Under the pieces are notes generated by a model. That model saw only the letters and a program-made list of their open reading frames with translations, was not told the origin of the DNA and did no database searches. From Holacanthus passer (taxonomy: Eukaryota > Chordata > Actinopteri > Pomacanthidae): a stretch of 64,000 bases of DNA. The translations under genes were made by a program, and so were the position numbers. Shown one piece after another: positions 21,912-35,140 of the stretch; position 1 is the stretch's first letter, and every line of letters starts with the position of its first letter. The stretch is from assembly GCA_025331565.1 (NCBI GenBank), contig JAFREQ010000257.1, positions 24,005 through 88,004 of the forward strand, given 5' to 3'.

Positions 21912-23875
21912 TTTCTCTCAGGCAAATTTATATGTATAAAATTTTTAATTAATCTTCTTGAAAACACCACAAAAGCACAAAGCAAGTGCCAAAATAGATT
22001 TGCAAGCATTGGTAGATAAACATTTTATGTATAATTAAATGTTCTTATTACTGTAGTATGTGCATTTTTAACAAGAACATTTTGTGGAATAAAAAATACA
22101 ATATCATATATGTGTTTTTACACTTTGACATGCAAATATTAAATATCACTAATGCACTGAGGACAATGTGACAATAGAGAAAATCCAGCATCTGATGTGG
22201 AACATTTGTACAGTTTTATGGTGAGTTTTGCTTCTGGGGTCATTTTTCTGGTTTCATTGTTGCAATGTGACGTTCTTTGTTTGATTCTTTGTAGATTTTG
22301 TTGAATAATATCAGAGCAAATCTAATTCCACATTACAACAGAATATTTGTGTGGAAGCTTCTTAATCCAATATTAGATTATGAAACAGAAATATATGAAA
22401 CAATCAAATAAGTAGCCTTTTATCACAGGTCATATATATTTAGTTTCTGCTTGTTCCAACACTTATTTTAATTTTTAGGACACTAGACTGCCTCATTTAA
22501 TCAAATTGAAATATTTTAAAGATCTTCTACATCATTTTTTGTGCACATTAGCCTATTTGATACACCTATTTCAGATGGAGCATGAGGAGCTCAGTGATCT
22601 CAGGGATGTGAAAGTGTTATTTACTGGTTTGAACGCAAGAGGGCGTGAGTCCTTCACTTGCTTCACCATTACACCTGTTCTCACTGAGCTCCGTGAGGGC
22701 CAACAGGACCCATCGCATCTGTGCTTCCAAATTTAGGAGCTATTAGATGCTTCCTCTTCAGAACCCAAACAGACTTTCTAAACAGATTTATATATGTCTA
22801 AATAAATGTAGAGGATCAAAGGTGGAGAGAGTTGAGCTCAGGTGGAGTGAAATGGCCACATGTTCTGGGTTAAGTCCCTCTGGAATGACCCTCTTGCATC
22901 ATTATCCAGCTGAACAGGTTTGACTCCCAGCTCAGAGTTGGGGAACCAGAACAGGAAAATGTGCATTGCAGAGGCTTGAAATGCAGATTTTAGAGACACA
23001 GACATTTGAGGTCGTTACCTGCTGCGTGAAGAGTCTCTGAGCCGCACACGCACACGTGATGTCATGTGATGGAGCTGGTTTTGTCTCTGCATGGCACGAG
23101 CTGCTTTCAGAGGATCCACCCTCACCTGAACATACATAGGTATTATTTCAAAAAGTGTTTGGCATGGATCAAAGACATACATGACATGAATCATTATGGT
23201 CTGGAGGAGGAAGGATGTGCGTAATGGTTTGTCTTTTTTTTTTTTGGATGAGGGAGGTTCAGCTCACAGGGCGCGTCGGTGGCGCACAGATGAGGAGGAT
23301 GTGAGGCTTAATGTGATCATCATAAAGTCCTCTGACTGATGAAAACACCATCACATTATGTGCTCATTATGATTGTAAATGCACGTTTGAATCTGAAATA
23401 TCTGATTGGAGAGAGGTGACGCACGACTGAGCAGCTGTTATAAATAAACACTGGCTGATACATTCGCTCCCTGCACATTAAAATCTACATTATTATAACA
23501 GATTCTGGTTCTTATTAAAATATGTAGAGTGGATTTTACCCACAGCTGTGTGTGTGTGGACATACAGCACATCCATTTATGATCCAAATGTATGATCCAA
23601 GATGTTGCAGTAAAAACAAAAATGATTACACCAAGTTATCACATTCAAACAGTGAAAGGACAAAAAGAACAACAATTTCAGATCGTCTTACCTCAGATTT
23701 GGATCCTTCAACATTCACAACAGCTTCACATGTGCGCAAAAAAAAAATCCAATAGAAATGTGGAAAATTGTGGACAGCAAAAAATATTTAAAATAGTTCC
23801 GTTTTGTTGAGAAGAGACTGAGCCTGCTTTCATGGTGAAATGAAGACAGAAAGAAAGATTTCACCTCTTGCAGCC
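21912..23875. other. Intergenic, no gene seen
   Basis: AT-rich to about 22.8 kb, then more mixed. Only short frames without family features. Confidence 0.5.
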
Positions 23876-23925
23876 TGTCTCTCTCTCTCTCTCTCTCTCT
23901 GTCTGTCTGTCTGTCTCTCTCTCCT
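23876..23925. repeat. (CT)n/(CTGT)n microsatellite forming a polypyrimidine tract
   Basis: Runs of CT and GTCT end directly at the CCTGCAG acceptor of the candidate leader exon beginning at 23930. Confidence 0.85.
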
Positions 23926-23929
23926 GCAG

Positions 23930-24077
23930 ATATCCAGTGCGCATCTCTTCCTCCTCCTGTTTTCGGACCCTCCTCAGCTCCACACTGGATGACAGAACTG
24001 TGGGATTTTTCTCAAACTTGAAGGGGAATAAAACTTGTTTGCAGCTGCTGGAGGCGTGAAGGAGTCATCTCATTCAG
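23930..24077 (+). other. Candidate 5' untranslated exon of the intron-containing rapunzel gene
   Basis: Bounded by CTCCTGCAG and by CATTCAG followed by GTACAG. It is 148 bases with no conserved frame. It would splice to the coding exon at 25559. Confidence 0.35.
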
Positions 24078-25558
24078 GTACAGAGATAAATGTTAATGCA
24101 GGAATGTGATGGAGGGTAAATATGCTGTGAGGAGTGTCCGGAGCTCTCTGGGGATTCGTGCGTAAAAAAAAGCCTTTGCGCATTTCTTTTGGGTGCGCAT
24201 GACAGAAAAAACATGGTGCAGCTTGGACACAGGCAAACCTGTTCTTCATTTATCTATTTAAAAGATGTTATTTGGTCATGCACTATTTACTCATTTGCTT
24301 TTCAGATGTTTGCTTATTTGCCATTTTTTCAAACAAACAACCAAACAAAATGAATCTCAGTTTGTGGAGGAGTTGAATTTGAGTTGTGTGACGCAGCATC
24401 CACAGACAGACATCTTCATTTGTCAGGTTGCAACCAAGGATGAAAGGAGATTTTTAAACAGGGTTTGGCCTTGGTCTGTTCTGAAATGACTCACATGCAG
24501 ACTCAAGGCCATTTGTGCCATTTTCTCATCCAACTAGTCTCAGACCCCCCATTTTGTTTATATGACATCATTACCTGCATCCTTCTGGGTGGGAAGGGTC
24601 AGAAAAGATTGAATATAATCACCATGTCACAGCTGACAGGGTGAAGGACAAGGCATCTGAGCCTGACCTCATATTTACCTTCATATTTATCTCCTCAAAT
24701 AACAAAAAAATGAGACCAAATTAAACTGTGTAAGAAAATATTCTATTGGTTTATTTTCATTATTATTTTTTGCAGATTTGTCTGTGAAATAAAAATGTCC
24801 GGTGTTTTAACATATTGTCTATGGGCTTCAAATGTCTTGATTTGTCCTATTTAGTGAATTATCACATAAGACAAAGAAAAGCTGCAAATCCTCACATTGG
24901 AGCAGCAGCGAGCAAAGAGGGTTTGGTTTTTTGACTGAAAAGATTATTCTATTTTCAAAATAGTTGTTTTTTTGTTTGATTGAATGACAAATCATTTCAG
25001 CTCTGAAATATTCACCAATGTATTTTATAGCCTTCTCGGAGACAGCTTCTTCTCATGTTAATACATAGATTTTTATTTCCTTTATGAAAAATAGTCTCCT
25101 ATTCATGAGGAAAAAGATTGTTTTTGCTAATTAACTATGATGCTCAAACATGTTGGTGCCATTACTTCATTATTTTAGGAAGGTACATGATTTTATGATA
25201 AGTATAGTAAACGATCTGGATTCATGGTTCCTAATCTGAGAACCCTCACAGGGGTTGGAACGGTAGATTTGAGGAGTCATAAGAGACAAATATAATATTA
25301 TTTTTTGGCCGTTTCATTTGCTTTTCTCTTGTGAAATTCTTGATAGCTGTTCCTCTTCTGACTAGTTTTTCATATGAAACAATTTTGAGGGAAAAAATAA
25401 AATCAGTGTGAAAAGGAGCTGCTTGTGCTTCATTTTAAGGGTTCACCAGATAAAAAAGGAGATTCATGAATACTTTAACAGAATCGAGATTTGACCCATT
25501 TTGTCACATAAGGTTTTTTTTTATATTTGACAGCAGATTTTGTCCGTCTGTGTCTCAG
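24078..25558 (+). other. Probable intron upstream of the second rapunzel gene
   Basis: AT-rich, no recognisable coding content, ending in the acceptor CTGTGTCTCAG just before AACATG. Confidence 0.4.
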
Positions 25559-25561
25559 AAC

Positions 25562-26867
25562 ATGACCAGTTCATTGGAAAGGGTGGTGGCTCAGAAGAAG
25601 GAGGCCATCGAGGCAGTGATGGATATGTTTGAGAGGGGAGCCGAGGTGTTGGCCAGCGCTGTGGGCGAGCTCTTCCCGCTGTGCGAGGCCGCCGCTCCGG
25701 TTCTCCGCCTGGCCTTAGACAACGTCCAGAGCAAAGAGGTCTTCTACGTGAAAGAGCAGTTCCTGGCGGTGAGGAACAAGCTCGACGTGCTCTCCACCCA
25801 ACTGGAAGACATCGACTGCGAGATCAAGAAGGGGAGGCTGGATTCTCAGTACTTCTTGGTGGAGGAGAACATTAGGAACCAGTTTCGGAAATATATGGAC
25901 ATCTTGGAGGCAAAGCAACAGTTCAGGGATGTGAAGACCAGACTTTTTCTGGAGCACTTTGCCAAAACAGGAGGAGAGAAGAACCTGTATGTGCTGTATG
26001 ATGCTCTGATGGGGACAAACAGCTTTGGAGAATCAATTTTGGAGTTGGTTGAAAGGTAAACTGTTATGTTTCATGCCATTTATTTTTCATTGTAGCTGAA
26101 CCATTTTCATTGCAGTATTTTATGGATTGGAAAACCAGTTGAATTTCTTTAATGTAAATATGCCTCTGTTCTGCAGGTATGTAGCAAGAAACCGTCGTCT
26201 CCTGGAAGATTTCTGTGTCCGGATGAAGGAGCTCTTCTGTTTGGGCCTGATTGCTCTGCTGGGCCACTGTGCCTTAACCCACGGCCAAGAGGAAGAAGAG
26301 GACAAAATCCAAGAGTGGAGCAGCAAGATTGAAGAAGTAGAGTCCAGGATGAAGACGACTATCGAGTCCTGTGTTGCTGCCTTCCCAGAGCAAGCAAAAT
26401 TAGATTCCCAGCGCCTCCTCCAAGAGAAGGAAGAAGAGAACCTGCAAGATTCGACTCAGCAGCTTCTTGAGTTCTTGGTGAAAAAGTACGATTGGGTCCG
26501 CTGGTCGGTGCGGCTGATCAATCACTCAGGGAGCACCTACCGGAACTGGAGAGCAGGGGAGCACTTTCATCACGTGGCGGGACAGAACTGGTTCGAGGTT
26601 CTCCAGGTGAACAACATCAACCTGGTGGTGTCCTACAGCACCAAACCCCAGCCGGTGCCCCGTGACTTCATCCGGCAGGTGATGGAGGGCCAGGGGAAGA
26701 AGGGCAACGCCCCGGCAGTGGTGGAGGTGTTGGAGAAGCAGCTGTGTGGGTTCGTTGTTCACGCCGTCAGTCGCCACAAGGAGTCTGCAGCTGCTTGGAG
26801 CTTTCCGGAAGAGTGTCACTACTGGGAGAGACACAAGAACGTGGCAGTGTGTGTTCACTCAGAGTAA
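25562..26867 (+). CDS. rpz: Rapunzel-family protein, long form, with an internal intron (394 aa)
   Basis: Coding exons 25562-26055 and 26177-26867 join in phase 2 (AG + G giving Arg) to make 394 residues. Without splicing the frame stops at once (GAAAGGTAA), so the 121-base intron is required. The N-terminus (GAEVLASAVGELFPLCEAAA), QYFLVEENIRNQFRKYMDIL and hydrophobic LFCLGLIALLGHCAL align with the other long paralogs. The C-terminal domain begins at KKYDWVRWSVR and ends in CHYWERHKNVAVCVHSE. The two other long paralogs read straight through this position without an intron. Closest in the window is the gene at 47127. The start is the ATG three bases after the acceptor-linked AAC. Which numbered rapunzel gene this is cannot be told. 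ATTAAA at 26896-26901 is a possible but very close polyadenylation signal. Confidence 0.88.
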
Positions 26868-27007
26868 AGATGATGATTTTACCGCAGATGAGTGTATTAA
26901 AAGTGAAATCCTACAGATTTGAGTTGCTTCTGTATCTGCAAGACAGAGCTGAGAATAATGTCATGTAAGTTTATCTGAAGGAAATGAATATAATGTATCT
27001 CAGAAAG

Positions 27008-27858
27008 TGGGGATGTACCGATCTGAAAGCGCTTGATGGAAAATCAATAACAAAAGAAGTATTCTGATCCTTCACTTCAGTAACAGTATCAATACTACAA
27101 TGTAAAAATACTCCATTACAAAAACAGACATGGCTTCAAAATTCTACTTAAGTAAAAGTACAGAGGTATTATCAGCATAATGTACTTAATGTATCAACAG
27201 TAGAAGTACTTGTTCTGAACTAACTTTAGCAACTTTATATACAGTTTCAAATCCTTTCTGAAACATCACAGGTTTAATCTGTGGTTCAGTTAGATAGTTA
27301 ATATGGTAAAACAAAGAAAATACAAAGTTTTGTTACACAAATCTGTAATAATTTCTCTCTCTCTTTCTTCAAAACCTTGCTTTTTTTAAAAAAAAAAATG
27401 AAACAACAGGTAAAGTTTACCTCTTTGGGTCACAACTGTGACCAAAAGGCTGAGAACAGCTGGATTAATCTTGAATAATACATTGCATTTTTAGTATTAT
27501 ATGTTTTTAAATTCATTTAAAGATGAAATCTGAAGAGTAACTATATCTGTCAGATCAATGAAGTGGAGTAAAAAGTCAAATATTTTCATCTGAAATGCAG
27601 TAGAGTAGAAGTATAAAGTAGCATAAAATGGAAATACTCCATTAAAGTACTAGTATTTCAAAATGCACTAAAGTACACTACAGTACATGAGTAAATGTAC
27701 TTAATTACTTTCCACCACAGTGTTACAAATCCATGCAGTGAAGTATAAAGACTTTAAATTGGGGAAAAACTAGCACTGGTCCTGGATCAATACTTGCTAT
27801 CAGTGAAGAGTTTACATATTAGTATCTGAAGAGAAAAAGTCAGATCAGTACGTCCCTA
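27008..27858. mobile_element. MITE-like element (outer) interrupted by another element
   Basis: Ends TGGGGATGTACCGATCTG (27008-27025) and CAGATCAGTACGTCCCTA (27841-27858) are inverted repeats with 3 mismatches in 18. The middle is occupied by the separate element at 27045-27723. Confidence 0.55.
27045..27723 (-). mobile_element. Teleost AAGTAC-rich non-autonomous element (inner)
   Basis: It contains CTTAAGTAAAAGTACAGAGG-like and GGAAATACTCCATTAAAGTA-like phrases. It ends in TTACTTTCCACCACAGTG, the reverse of the familiar CAGTGGTGGAAAGTAA terminus abundant in fish genomes. Confidence 0.6.
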
Positions 27859-30800
27859 TAAGAAAAGTTCAGATCATTAATAGAATTTATCCACAATTGC
27901 ACTTTTATTAGTTTTCTGGGTTGTGTCAACTCTTTATACAGTAAATATTTAAATTGTAGACATTTGATGTAAATTATTTTTATGTTGTAGTTGTTTATGA
28001 GCTGCTTGCATGAACTGCATCACTATGAATCTATTTGTAATTTATAAGTTACTAACCAGTTTGCTTATAAGAATTTTTGCACGAACACAGTATCGTATAT
28101 AATAATTGGTGTCTATGCTTTTACCTCAGCTCCATACAGTCATAATCCAGTCTCTCATGAGAAATGGTTTCTGCACCTACAGCTCGAAAGATGGTTTTGC
28201 TGAGGCTGCATCCACCGAGCTCTGCTCCCATTTTGTCTCTGCTCAGCAGGCTGGCCTACTTTACTCTGACAGGAGGGACAGAGGTTAGTTTTTCAGCCGT
28301 GAAAAACAAGAGGCTCGGAGTTTGGCACCGGAGACGCGACAATGTGCCTTGTGTTCTAAACACATTCGAACCCCTCGAACCAAAAAAAGCAAACCCCACT
28401 GTTCACCAGCGCTGTGCCTCTGATTCTGTAATGGTTCATGGCTGTTTCTTCATTTGTGCACTTTATTTCTGCAGGATTTTAACGATCATTTCTGTGTTGT
28501 TTTGCACTTCCCAGCCAAATGTGATTTTATGATTTATGTATGATTTATTCTTCTTCATCTCTCAATAAACACTCATTTATTTTTTGTTCATTTCAAACAA
28601 GCCACTGTGATTTTTGCCAGAAATTAAAAATCATTTCACCACTGAGCATTAAAAGATTTAGCAACATCACAAATGTACTTGAACTGGTGACATTTAAATC
28701 CACCAATTATATCAAAATGTATTATTTATTTATTTATTATTAGCAGCTTCTATATTCAAACCACATAATCTAAATAAAATCACTGCATCATCAATGTTCA
28801 GCGTAATCATTATGCTTTATGACAATGAATGATCAAAAACAAATAGTTAATGGATGTGTTAACAAGTATAATCTGATATCTGCCTTTCATTCCTTGTACA
28901 AATATGATTTACGCAGCACTGTTAGTGTCTTGTGCCCATTAAAACCAGGCAGTGCACCCTCAGCAACAGAGACTCGACTAATTTAATTGATATTTACACG
29001 TAAGTCAGCATTTCCTGACCGCAGCTCCAGTTTGATAGTCTATGAATAACCTTTGGCTGAGCTAATATCCTGCAGACGAGCAGCAAAGTGCTTGGCTTAG
29101 CAGGATGGTATCGGTCCTGATGCATGGTCATGACGACCATCATTTCATATCTCGGTGGATCTGGAGGGTCTTTAACTGCTCGGCCTCTCTGTCGTAAATC
29201 AAGCCTGTCAGAATCCATCAAGCGCTATCTGTTATATACAGAGCAGTGCAGGGGGAGGCGGACTGTGTTGAATCATCTGAGGTTTGTCTGTGCACGGGAA
29301 GACGAGGCTTTTAGAGGTTCAGGGTTTCAAACATAAAAATTGCGCATATGACAAATTTAAAGCCAAAATGATGAATTAGCTTAAAATAGATTGACTTAAA
29401 TTCAAAAATATGCCTACCAGCATCAACATGATTCTTTACTTTGTACAAAAAAAGGAAAGTGTAAAAACTGCAAATTTCCCTGCCAAAAAAATAGTCCGGC
29501 AATAAACTATTAATTGTCATATGTGCACTTGAATTTCTGTAAGGATTAAACAAATGATCTATAACATGTTGAGCTTCAGAGGAGCTGGTAGACTAGGATT
29601 TTGTTTCCTTGGGACAGAGCTTGGTTAGCTGTTGGTATGAGTTGAACTATGAACTGAAAACACCCTTAATTCTAAAACTCAGCTCTTTACACACACACTC
29701 AAATATGCTGGACGAAAGGGAAACGTCATTGTCCACATACTTACAGTCTGTCACACAGACAGCGCTGCACCTGCTACCTTGTTGGCACGAAGCCTTTTAA
29801 TAATTAAGAAAAACCCAGACAGGTGACTAACACACCCTATCCCCGTTGATGTATCAGTACTGAAAACCTGCGTTGAAAAAACAGAAAATGACAGACAGAC
29901 AGATGGGTGTGCCAGACAGTCTGCGGCCTTCAAACACACCACAGAACCAGTCGGAGGGAACAGACCGCTGAAATGTTGCAACACAATATGAGGAAACCAG
30001 GAAGTGGCTGGTGAGACACCTGCACCTGCTGCGGCACACATAGGCCTGTTCAGCTTTTATAAGATCTCTATTTATCTAGCTCTTCATTTTTTAATCTTTT
30101 ACTCCAATGTGCAAGATGTATTTTAATTTTGACATTAGTATTTCTAAGGTTTTCCTCCTGTGCAAGATGTGAAGAGCAGCAGCAGCCTGTGCTGTAAACC
30201 AGTGGATTCATTAGTGGTTGTGTGGGCTTTGCCTCGGTAACAACTATTGATCCAAGAAGCTCTTCCCCTGCGTGAAAGGCTCCGGCTGAGGTAGCCCGTC
30301 AATCCTGGCTGTCATTATGGGAAGATTAAAGCATCTGTTTACAGACGAGGTCCACTGCTCCCATCTCATGCTGCAGGAGCCACAGCCAGTTTTGTGGTTG
30401 AGTGAAGGTTAAAGTATGGTTTTCTGATGGACAGAGTGAAATCTGATGAGGAAATGGTACCAGAGGTGTTTGGCAGACAGAGGGCGCTATCAACATACAG
30501 ATATAAAGGCAATTTTAACAAAAGTAACCCAAGAAATGAGCCTGTTGCTCTGGGCCTTCTTCATTTGGAGAATCACATTTTGGAGCATTTCAGCCAAGAG
30601 GGTGAAATGAAAAATGTGAAAGTCTGCTTTTATGATGTTTCATGCTTTTGTTCATTCGTTTAGAATTAATAGAATCTAACTTCACAAGGTGAAGATGCCG
30701 CATGTGAGTGTCACAGTGTTGACCGATCATCGCCCTAAACCTGTTTTTTATCATTTACCAGAAAACTTATGGGAAGCAGGTTCAGATGCTTCCCTTTTTT

Positions 30801-33529
30801 CTGCTGGGACTTTAAGCTATAGCTCAATAAAGTTGTTTTTGGAGGAAATATGGCACAAAAAGCAAAATTCATAATGATATAATTCTGGAAATAAACTGAT
30901 TTCATCCTGCCAATAAGAAAAAAAACCTTCATTTCGCAAAAACCCCAACAAAACCTTTTTCCAGCATCCCAAACATTTTCCTTTCCATCAAGCTGAAGCT
31001 CCTCGTCTCCGAGAGGAGGTAGCAGCCAATATCAATATTTCATAAACAAATGAAACACTGGATGGAGGCGAGCATCAGAGTGGCCCTGGAGGGGAGAGGC
31101 GATCAATGGTAGGATAGCTCTGTCCGCCGGTGTCTGCCAATCCCGGCCCACGCGGGATAATGCTATTACGCATCAGTCCGAGTGGACCATCGACTGGCCT
31201 GCTGCTTTGAGAGTGGACTAATCCAATAAAAAGCATTAAAACATTTGTTCAGTGACACACCGGCTGCAGGTCCGAGCCCAGAACTGAGCACTGGGCTGGA
31301 CAGTTTTAGACACAGATGACATGATATTTTTTTTACACCTAATGTAGTTTTATACTTATTTTATGCTACAAATGACCTGGTAACCACATCTGGCACCATC
31401 ATGGACGTCCAGCAGATGACCAGCAGAGTGTTTGTCGAGATACAACAGAACATATTGTACCTGATAAAGTTTGACTTGGTGTAGGTCAGTTCTCTCAGTC
31501 TGTGCCCTCATTGAATGGACATATAGTAAACTAGTTTTAAAATTCAAGTTATGGTTTGAAAAGTGTGAAGTGCTCAATTAACCAAAACAAATTGTTTTTG
31601 GAGTTGACTGTTACAGTATCATTTATTCAACAACTGACGATATACAAGTGAGAAAAACTAAAATCTACCTCCCAGATCCAGGACAGGAAGTAGTTATGTC
31701 TACTGAATAATGTTTGGGTGAGTGGGTTTTACCTTTGGAAATGGAGGTTGTTCACGGGGACACTCAAGGCTGAGGTCTTCCAATATGGCCACCACATGGT
31801 TAGACATTGTAGACAGAGTGTTGTGCTGCTTCACCAGTCAACCAGGTGCTCCAGTAACTTCTTCCAGGTGTTTTACAGAATGCACGGAAACAGCCTTTAT
31901 ATACACAACAAGATGGCCGACTCTCTGTCAATTATCCAATGAGAATCAAACAGATAAAATGTCGGCCTCTAAAGGACGCAGCACACCCAAAAGCACAAAG
32001 CTCAAACTAAAACCACAAAGCAAAATGTTAATATGCTTTAAAAGGTACCACACAGTCTTAAGATGTAACAAAAGAAATAATAAATTTTTAATCAAATGCA
32101 TAAAACTGCAAAAATGACAATGGCCTCTTTTACTATTGACTGCTAAAGTTCAAAAACAGGCTTGATGATGATGAGAGTTCATAGTTATCTAATAAAAGAG
32201 AGCTTTTGCACTTTATTAGCAATTTTAAATATTCTAATTTGAAGTTTGTGTGGTAGTTTTTTCTGTTTAATGTCACATTGTATTGGGCCTTTACAGACAT
32301 GTGTTGATTGAATAAAAAGCAGGTTGTTCCAATAAGTCAGCAACCTTTCAGAAAGTCATACATACCATATTCACATACTTTTTTTTTACCATAAAGAGTG
32401 GAGTGGATTTACAGATGTGTTGCCCCAGTGGGATTAAAATTCCTCATCTTGGTGCAGCATTAGCATTGTGTTTGCAAAGTTGTGTCACTTTATTGCTGGT
32501 ATGCAGCAAAAATGTAAATATACTTTGAATGTGAATATGATTTATATATATTTACAGCCTTTACAGATGTAAGTAATGGATATGGACGATGCAGATGCAG
32601 AAAGAGTGAAACTGTTACAGATTTCAGCAGTTTTACCTGCAGTATATATCTATAAATGACCTGTATAGTGTCTGAATGTGTGTGGAATTTCTGGGGAATC
32701 CATCTGTCAGTAAAGCTTTTTAAGTGGAAATCCACTGGGTGGTAAACACGTGTCTTGGCCATCTGCAGCGCCTCAGAATTTCCCTCATGTTTTCCAACAC
32801 TTCCTTTTCTTCTGTGATGCCATCGCCGTCTGCCTTCCCTCTACGAGGCCCCATGCTGTCTCACAACCCCCATTACTGCTGCAGTCTAACCCCCCAACAC
32901 ACACAAATACACTCAGATTCCTCTCCCCCTGGTTTGCAGCAGGTCCTCGGCCCTGTCAGCACTGAGGAATCACAGGACATTAATCTATGTTCTTGTTCTC
33001 CCTGACCTTTACTTACCTCTCTCTCTGTCTTTCCACATTTACCTGTACATCTGTCTTCTGTCATCCTATTATTCTTTGTTCAGCACATGAGACAAAAGCC
33101 TTTAAAAAGTCTAACAACTCCTCAATGTTCTGCAAAAGAAAAAAAACGCTTTCCACATATTGTAATGATCAGGAATTAAGCTGCCAGACTGTCATTGAGT
33201 TTGAGCAGTTCTTGGATTATGTTGCTTGGTTTTAATGTGGTAAATAAAATCAGGAATGCTTTTGTGTTTTTAAAGAAATTAATCACTGTGTTTTGTTTCA
33301 GCCACTAAAACATAGGTGAGCCTGGTTGTGCAACACTAATGGGGGAGGCGAAGTTGTGGATAATGATCCCAAGGGAGAGGGAGGTAAACGAGTAGAAGCG
33401 TGAGAAAAGAGGAAATGAAAGAGAGGAGAATCAGGAAACGCCACATCACGGAGAGTCATTGCCTTCAGTGGGTTAATCCCTCAATCTGCATCAAATCCTC
33501 ATGAGAACATCAACAAATACAGAGGACCA
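27859..33529. other. Intergenic, no gene seen
   Basis: Many short frames, none with family features. AATAAA motifs occur at about 28563 and 28772. The stretch 30990-31240 is less AT-rich and less repetitive than its surroundings and could be a conserved non-coding element, which needs alignment to tell. Confidence 0.45.
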
Positions 33530-33800
33530 GACGCAGGAGCGGACTTAAAGATTTGAGGGCCCAAGGCAAAAATGGGCCCCCCAGAGTGAAGCTGATCTAT
33601 GCTGACTGAGCAAACTTGTCACCCAGAAATGATCACTTTTCAATGCTAATTTGTTTTGCCAAATCCATTTTGAAGGAAATGTAATTGCTGCCCTGTAATT
33701 CTTCAGTGGCAGTGTTTCTATTGAAGAAAGTTCTAGTGTGTTTTCCACACGCGGCAGGAGGAGGAAGTTGGGACGGCAGGTCTATGCTCCCCCCTGCTGG
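33530..33800. repeat. Possible DNA-transposon-like repeat end
   Basis: AGGAGCGGACTTAAAGATTT, then GGGCCCAAGGC, resembles the 'GGGGCGGACTTAG...GGGCCC' end of a fish repeat. The right boundary is uncertain. Confidence 0.3.
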
Positions 33801-34964
33801 ACAACACTGAAATGACTCACAACCCTTCACTCCGTTTTCTGTGTTGTGATTTGATTTTAATGTGTCATGGAAGATTCATGTCACAATGAAAGCAACTCGT
33901 TCAGTCAGTCAATTTAACATATGTTTTCTGATCATCGCCCTCATTTCCCTCATATTTTCTTATGAGTATGTCTTGCATTATTTGCTTTCAAACAGAGCTA
34001 ATGTTCATTCACAAGACTGCCTGTGATGAATATCTGAGGTGGATATCAGAGGAAACACAGATTACTCAAAAGAAATATTGAGTTTTGAATGAGAAACTCC
34101 TTCGTTTGATTTGAATTTTTGTGTAGGAGTTCGCTCTGTAAATAACACAGTGTGGTTTCCAAAAGAAGTATAATTTTAGCAGGAGGCAGGGGGGTGACGA
34201 GGTGTAACCTCAACGTTCACGGAGGTTCTGGGAGTTTCCACCCCAAGCAAGGGTATAACCCTTGACTTATTTGCCGCAGAAAAGCATTGGTGAGTTTCAG
34301 TTGTGATGACTATGTTGATCTGCTGTGTGAAACATGGGCATCAGCTTCTTCTTAATGTCCCAGCAGTCTTTGCATGCAACATTACATATGACTCATTTTT
34401 CTAAAAGATTCAAAAGAGTGTTTTCTTGTGACGACCAATCATTAGTCAGTACTGTGTCTTGTGTCAGTGAATGATTGAAGATACTATAGATTACTATAGA
34501 TACTAGTTTTTATTGCTTTGTTTTTATAGCTTCTGTAATATCCATGTGCAGCAGTCTGACATGAAATTATACAGGCCTTTTTGGAGGCTTTCAGTAAATC
34601 AGGAATACAACGATATGATTAAACAAAATGTCTGCCAGCAAGAGTAATTCGATTTCCAATTTACATGGAGCTTGTAGGTGGTTTGACTCACTTGTGTAAG
34701 GGCAAAGATGGACTCAGGGGTGAATTTGCCTGCAATCAATAAGTCGTCTTCTCCCGGGCTCTGAACCTCTATCTGTTTCCTCAGATCTAACCCGAGTTTG
34801 TATTGATCTGCGTGAGTGACAGATGGGCTCGTATCGAGGCGGCCTGCCAGCCTCTCGCTGCTGGAGTCGCTGTTGTGCATACAGATCGTTGGCGTGTGAC
34901 TCAGACCGGTCAGAGTTCAGTCGCGTTATGGCCCATGAGAAAACTGTGTACTGCAACTCAATGA

Positions 34965-35140
34965 AAAGATTTATATTTGCAAAAATCAATGAAGGTGATG
35001 AGGTAAAGCATTAAATATATTGTCTTTGTGCCGTTTTCAATTGAGCATATTTCAAAAAGGATCAGCAAATGATCACATTCTGTTTTATTTATGTTTTACA
35101 CAGAGTCCCAACTTTTATGGAATCAGGGTTGTTAACAAAG
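34965..35140. mobile_element. Fragment of the MITE family also found in both MS4A copies
   Basis: It shares 'AATATATTGTCTTTGTGCC', 'GCAAATGATCACATTCTGTT' and 'CCCAACTTTTATGGAATCAG' with the reverse strand and end of the elements at 56990 and 62535. Only the two ends are present, and the middle has been lost. Confidence 0.5.
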
